Shown one piece after another: positions 6,124 through 6,617 of a DNA stretch of 6,617 nt. A model generated the notes under the pieces. The model was not told where the DNA came from. It saw only the letters and a program-made list of their open reading frames with translations, and ran no database searches. How positions within the stretch are numbered: the stretch's first letter is position 1; each line of letters starts with the position of its first letter. The translations under genes were made by a program, and so were the position numbers. Location: the NCBI GenBank assembly GCA_016840825.1, contig JAEORN010000344.1, positions 1 to 6,617 of the forward strand, written 5' to 3'. This DNA comes from Candidatus Thorarchaeota archaeon (GTDB lineage Archaea; Asgardarchaeota; Thorarchaeia; Thorarchaeales; Thorarchaeaceae).

Positions 6124-6617
6124 ATGAGTGTGGACTTTGGCATAGGAGTCGATGTTGGTTCTACTACCACAAAAGCAGTGTTGATAGATATTGAGGGAAA
6201 AATCATTGCATCTCATATCATGTCAACGGGAGGAAATGCCGGAGGCGCGGCTGCAAAATGTGTTGAAGAGATTACTAGAAAGACATACATTGATGCAACA
6301 CCGGCTTCGATAATCAGTACAGGTTACGGTCGTGCTCAGGTGAGTGGTGCCGCTCAAAGAATTACAGAAATAACCTGTCATAGCAGAGGTGTGAATCATT
6401 TGAATCCTGAAATTGCTCTGTTGATTGATGTTGGGGGACAAGATTCGAAAGTCATTAGGATTGGCAAGAACGGACGCCCTCAAGATTTCGAGATTAACGA
6501 TAAGTGCAGCGCAGGAACTGGTAGATTTCTAGAAGTAATGTCACGCGTACTAGAGAAACCACTGCCAGAGCTTAGTGCATTAGCATTGGAATCCACATCA
6601 CCATCGACCATCAGTAG
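6124..6617 (+). CDS. ATP-hydrolysing activator / ATPase subunit (HgdC, BcrA/BadF family), C-terminus cut by window edge
   Basis: The first 164 codons of a BadF/BadG/BcrA/BcrD-type ATPase run off the right edge. The ASKHA nucleotide-binding fold is clear: GVDVGSTTTKAVL (phosphate 1 loop) from residue 8, STGYGR at 65-70, ITCHSRG at 83-89, LIDVGGQDSKVI (second phosphate loop) from 100, and NDKCSAGTGRFLEVM with Cys128. That cysteine is the known type of ligand for a [4Fe-4S] cluster shared across a dimer; its second cysteine would lie beyond the window. The protein couples ATP hydrolysis to transfer of a low-potential electron to the catalytic subunits encoded just upstream. The ATG at 6124 lies 9 bp after the previous stop, with TGAGGG overlapping that stop as the ribosome site. 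HgdC-type activators are usually about 260 residues, so roughly 100 or more are missing. Whether it is a homodimeric activator or one of two unlike reductase ATPases cannot be told. Confidence 0.94.
   Translation, partial: MSVDFGIGVDVGSTTTKAVLIDIEGKIIASHIMSTGGNAGGAAAKCVEEITRKTYIDATPASIISTGYGRAQVSGAAQRITEITCHSRGVNHLNPEIALLIDVGGQDSKVIRIGKNGRPQDFEINDKCSAGTGRFLEVMSRVLEKPLPELSALALESTSPSTIS

Noticed and set aside
3657..6617. Double-cubane cluster protein (YjiM/YjiL-type) reductase system
   Set aside because: That system uses a single HGD-D protein with its ATPase. Here two distinct HGD-D subunits are adjacent and translationally coupled, which fits the heterodimeric dehydratase/reductase pattern better.

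Overview
The window holds five protein-coding genes in two divergent blocks. Leftward (minus strand) are two paralogous AMP-forming acyl-CoA synthetases: one cut by the left edge (1-1558) and one complete (1748-3496). Rightward (plus strand) is a tightly packed run of three genes of the 2-hydroxyacyl-CoA dehydratase / benzoyl-CoA reductase (HgdAB-HgdC, BcrCBAD) superfamily: two iron-sulfur catalytic-type subunits (about 3657-4907 and 4909-6114) and the start of the ATP-driven activator/ATPase (6124 to beyond 6617). I saw no RNA genes, mobile elements or CRISPR arrays.

Layout: the two synthetases are separated by 189 bp. That gap starts with a GC-rich hairpin and T-tract, which should end transcription of the upstream synthetase, and ends with a strong Shine-Dalgarno site for the next gene, so the two are probably transcribed separately. 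The divergent gap of about 160 bp (3497-3656) carries phased CGCT/AGCG half-sites close to the complete synthetase gene. The three plus-strand genes are 1 bp and 9 bp apart and look like one operon that continues past the right edge.

How the genes could work together: an acyl-CoA synthetase activates a carboxylic acid to its CoA thioester at the cost of ATP. The ATPase/activator then uses ATP to push low-potential electrons, usually from ferredoxin, onto the catalytic heterodimer. The heterodimer either dehydrates a (R)-2-hydroxyacyl-CoA or reduces an aromatic acyl-CoA ring. The order catalytic, catalytic, ATPase resembles bcrCBA(D)/badDEFG more than hgdCAB, but the sequence does not settle the substrate.

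Organism: the oxygen-sensitive enzyme family points to an anaerobe. By eye the GC content is moderate (mid-40s percent), starts are mixed ATG/GTG, and Shine-Dalgarno sites are clear. An anaerobic archaeon (for example an Asgard or related lineage) or an anaerobic bacterium would both fit. I cannot assign the domain with confidence: the intrinsic-type terminator would suit a bacterium, and no canonical promoter of either domain stands out.
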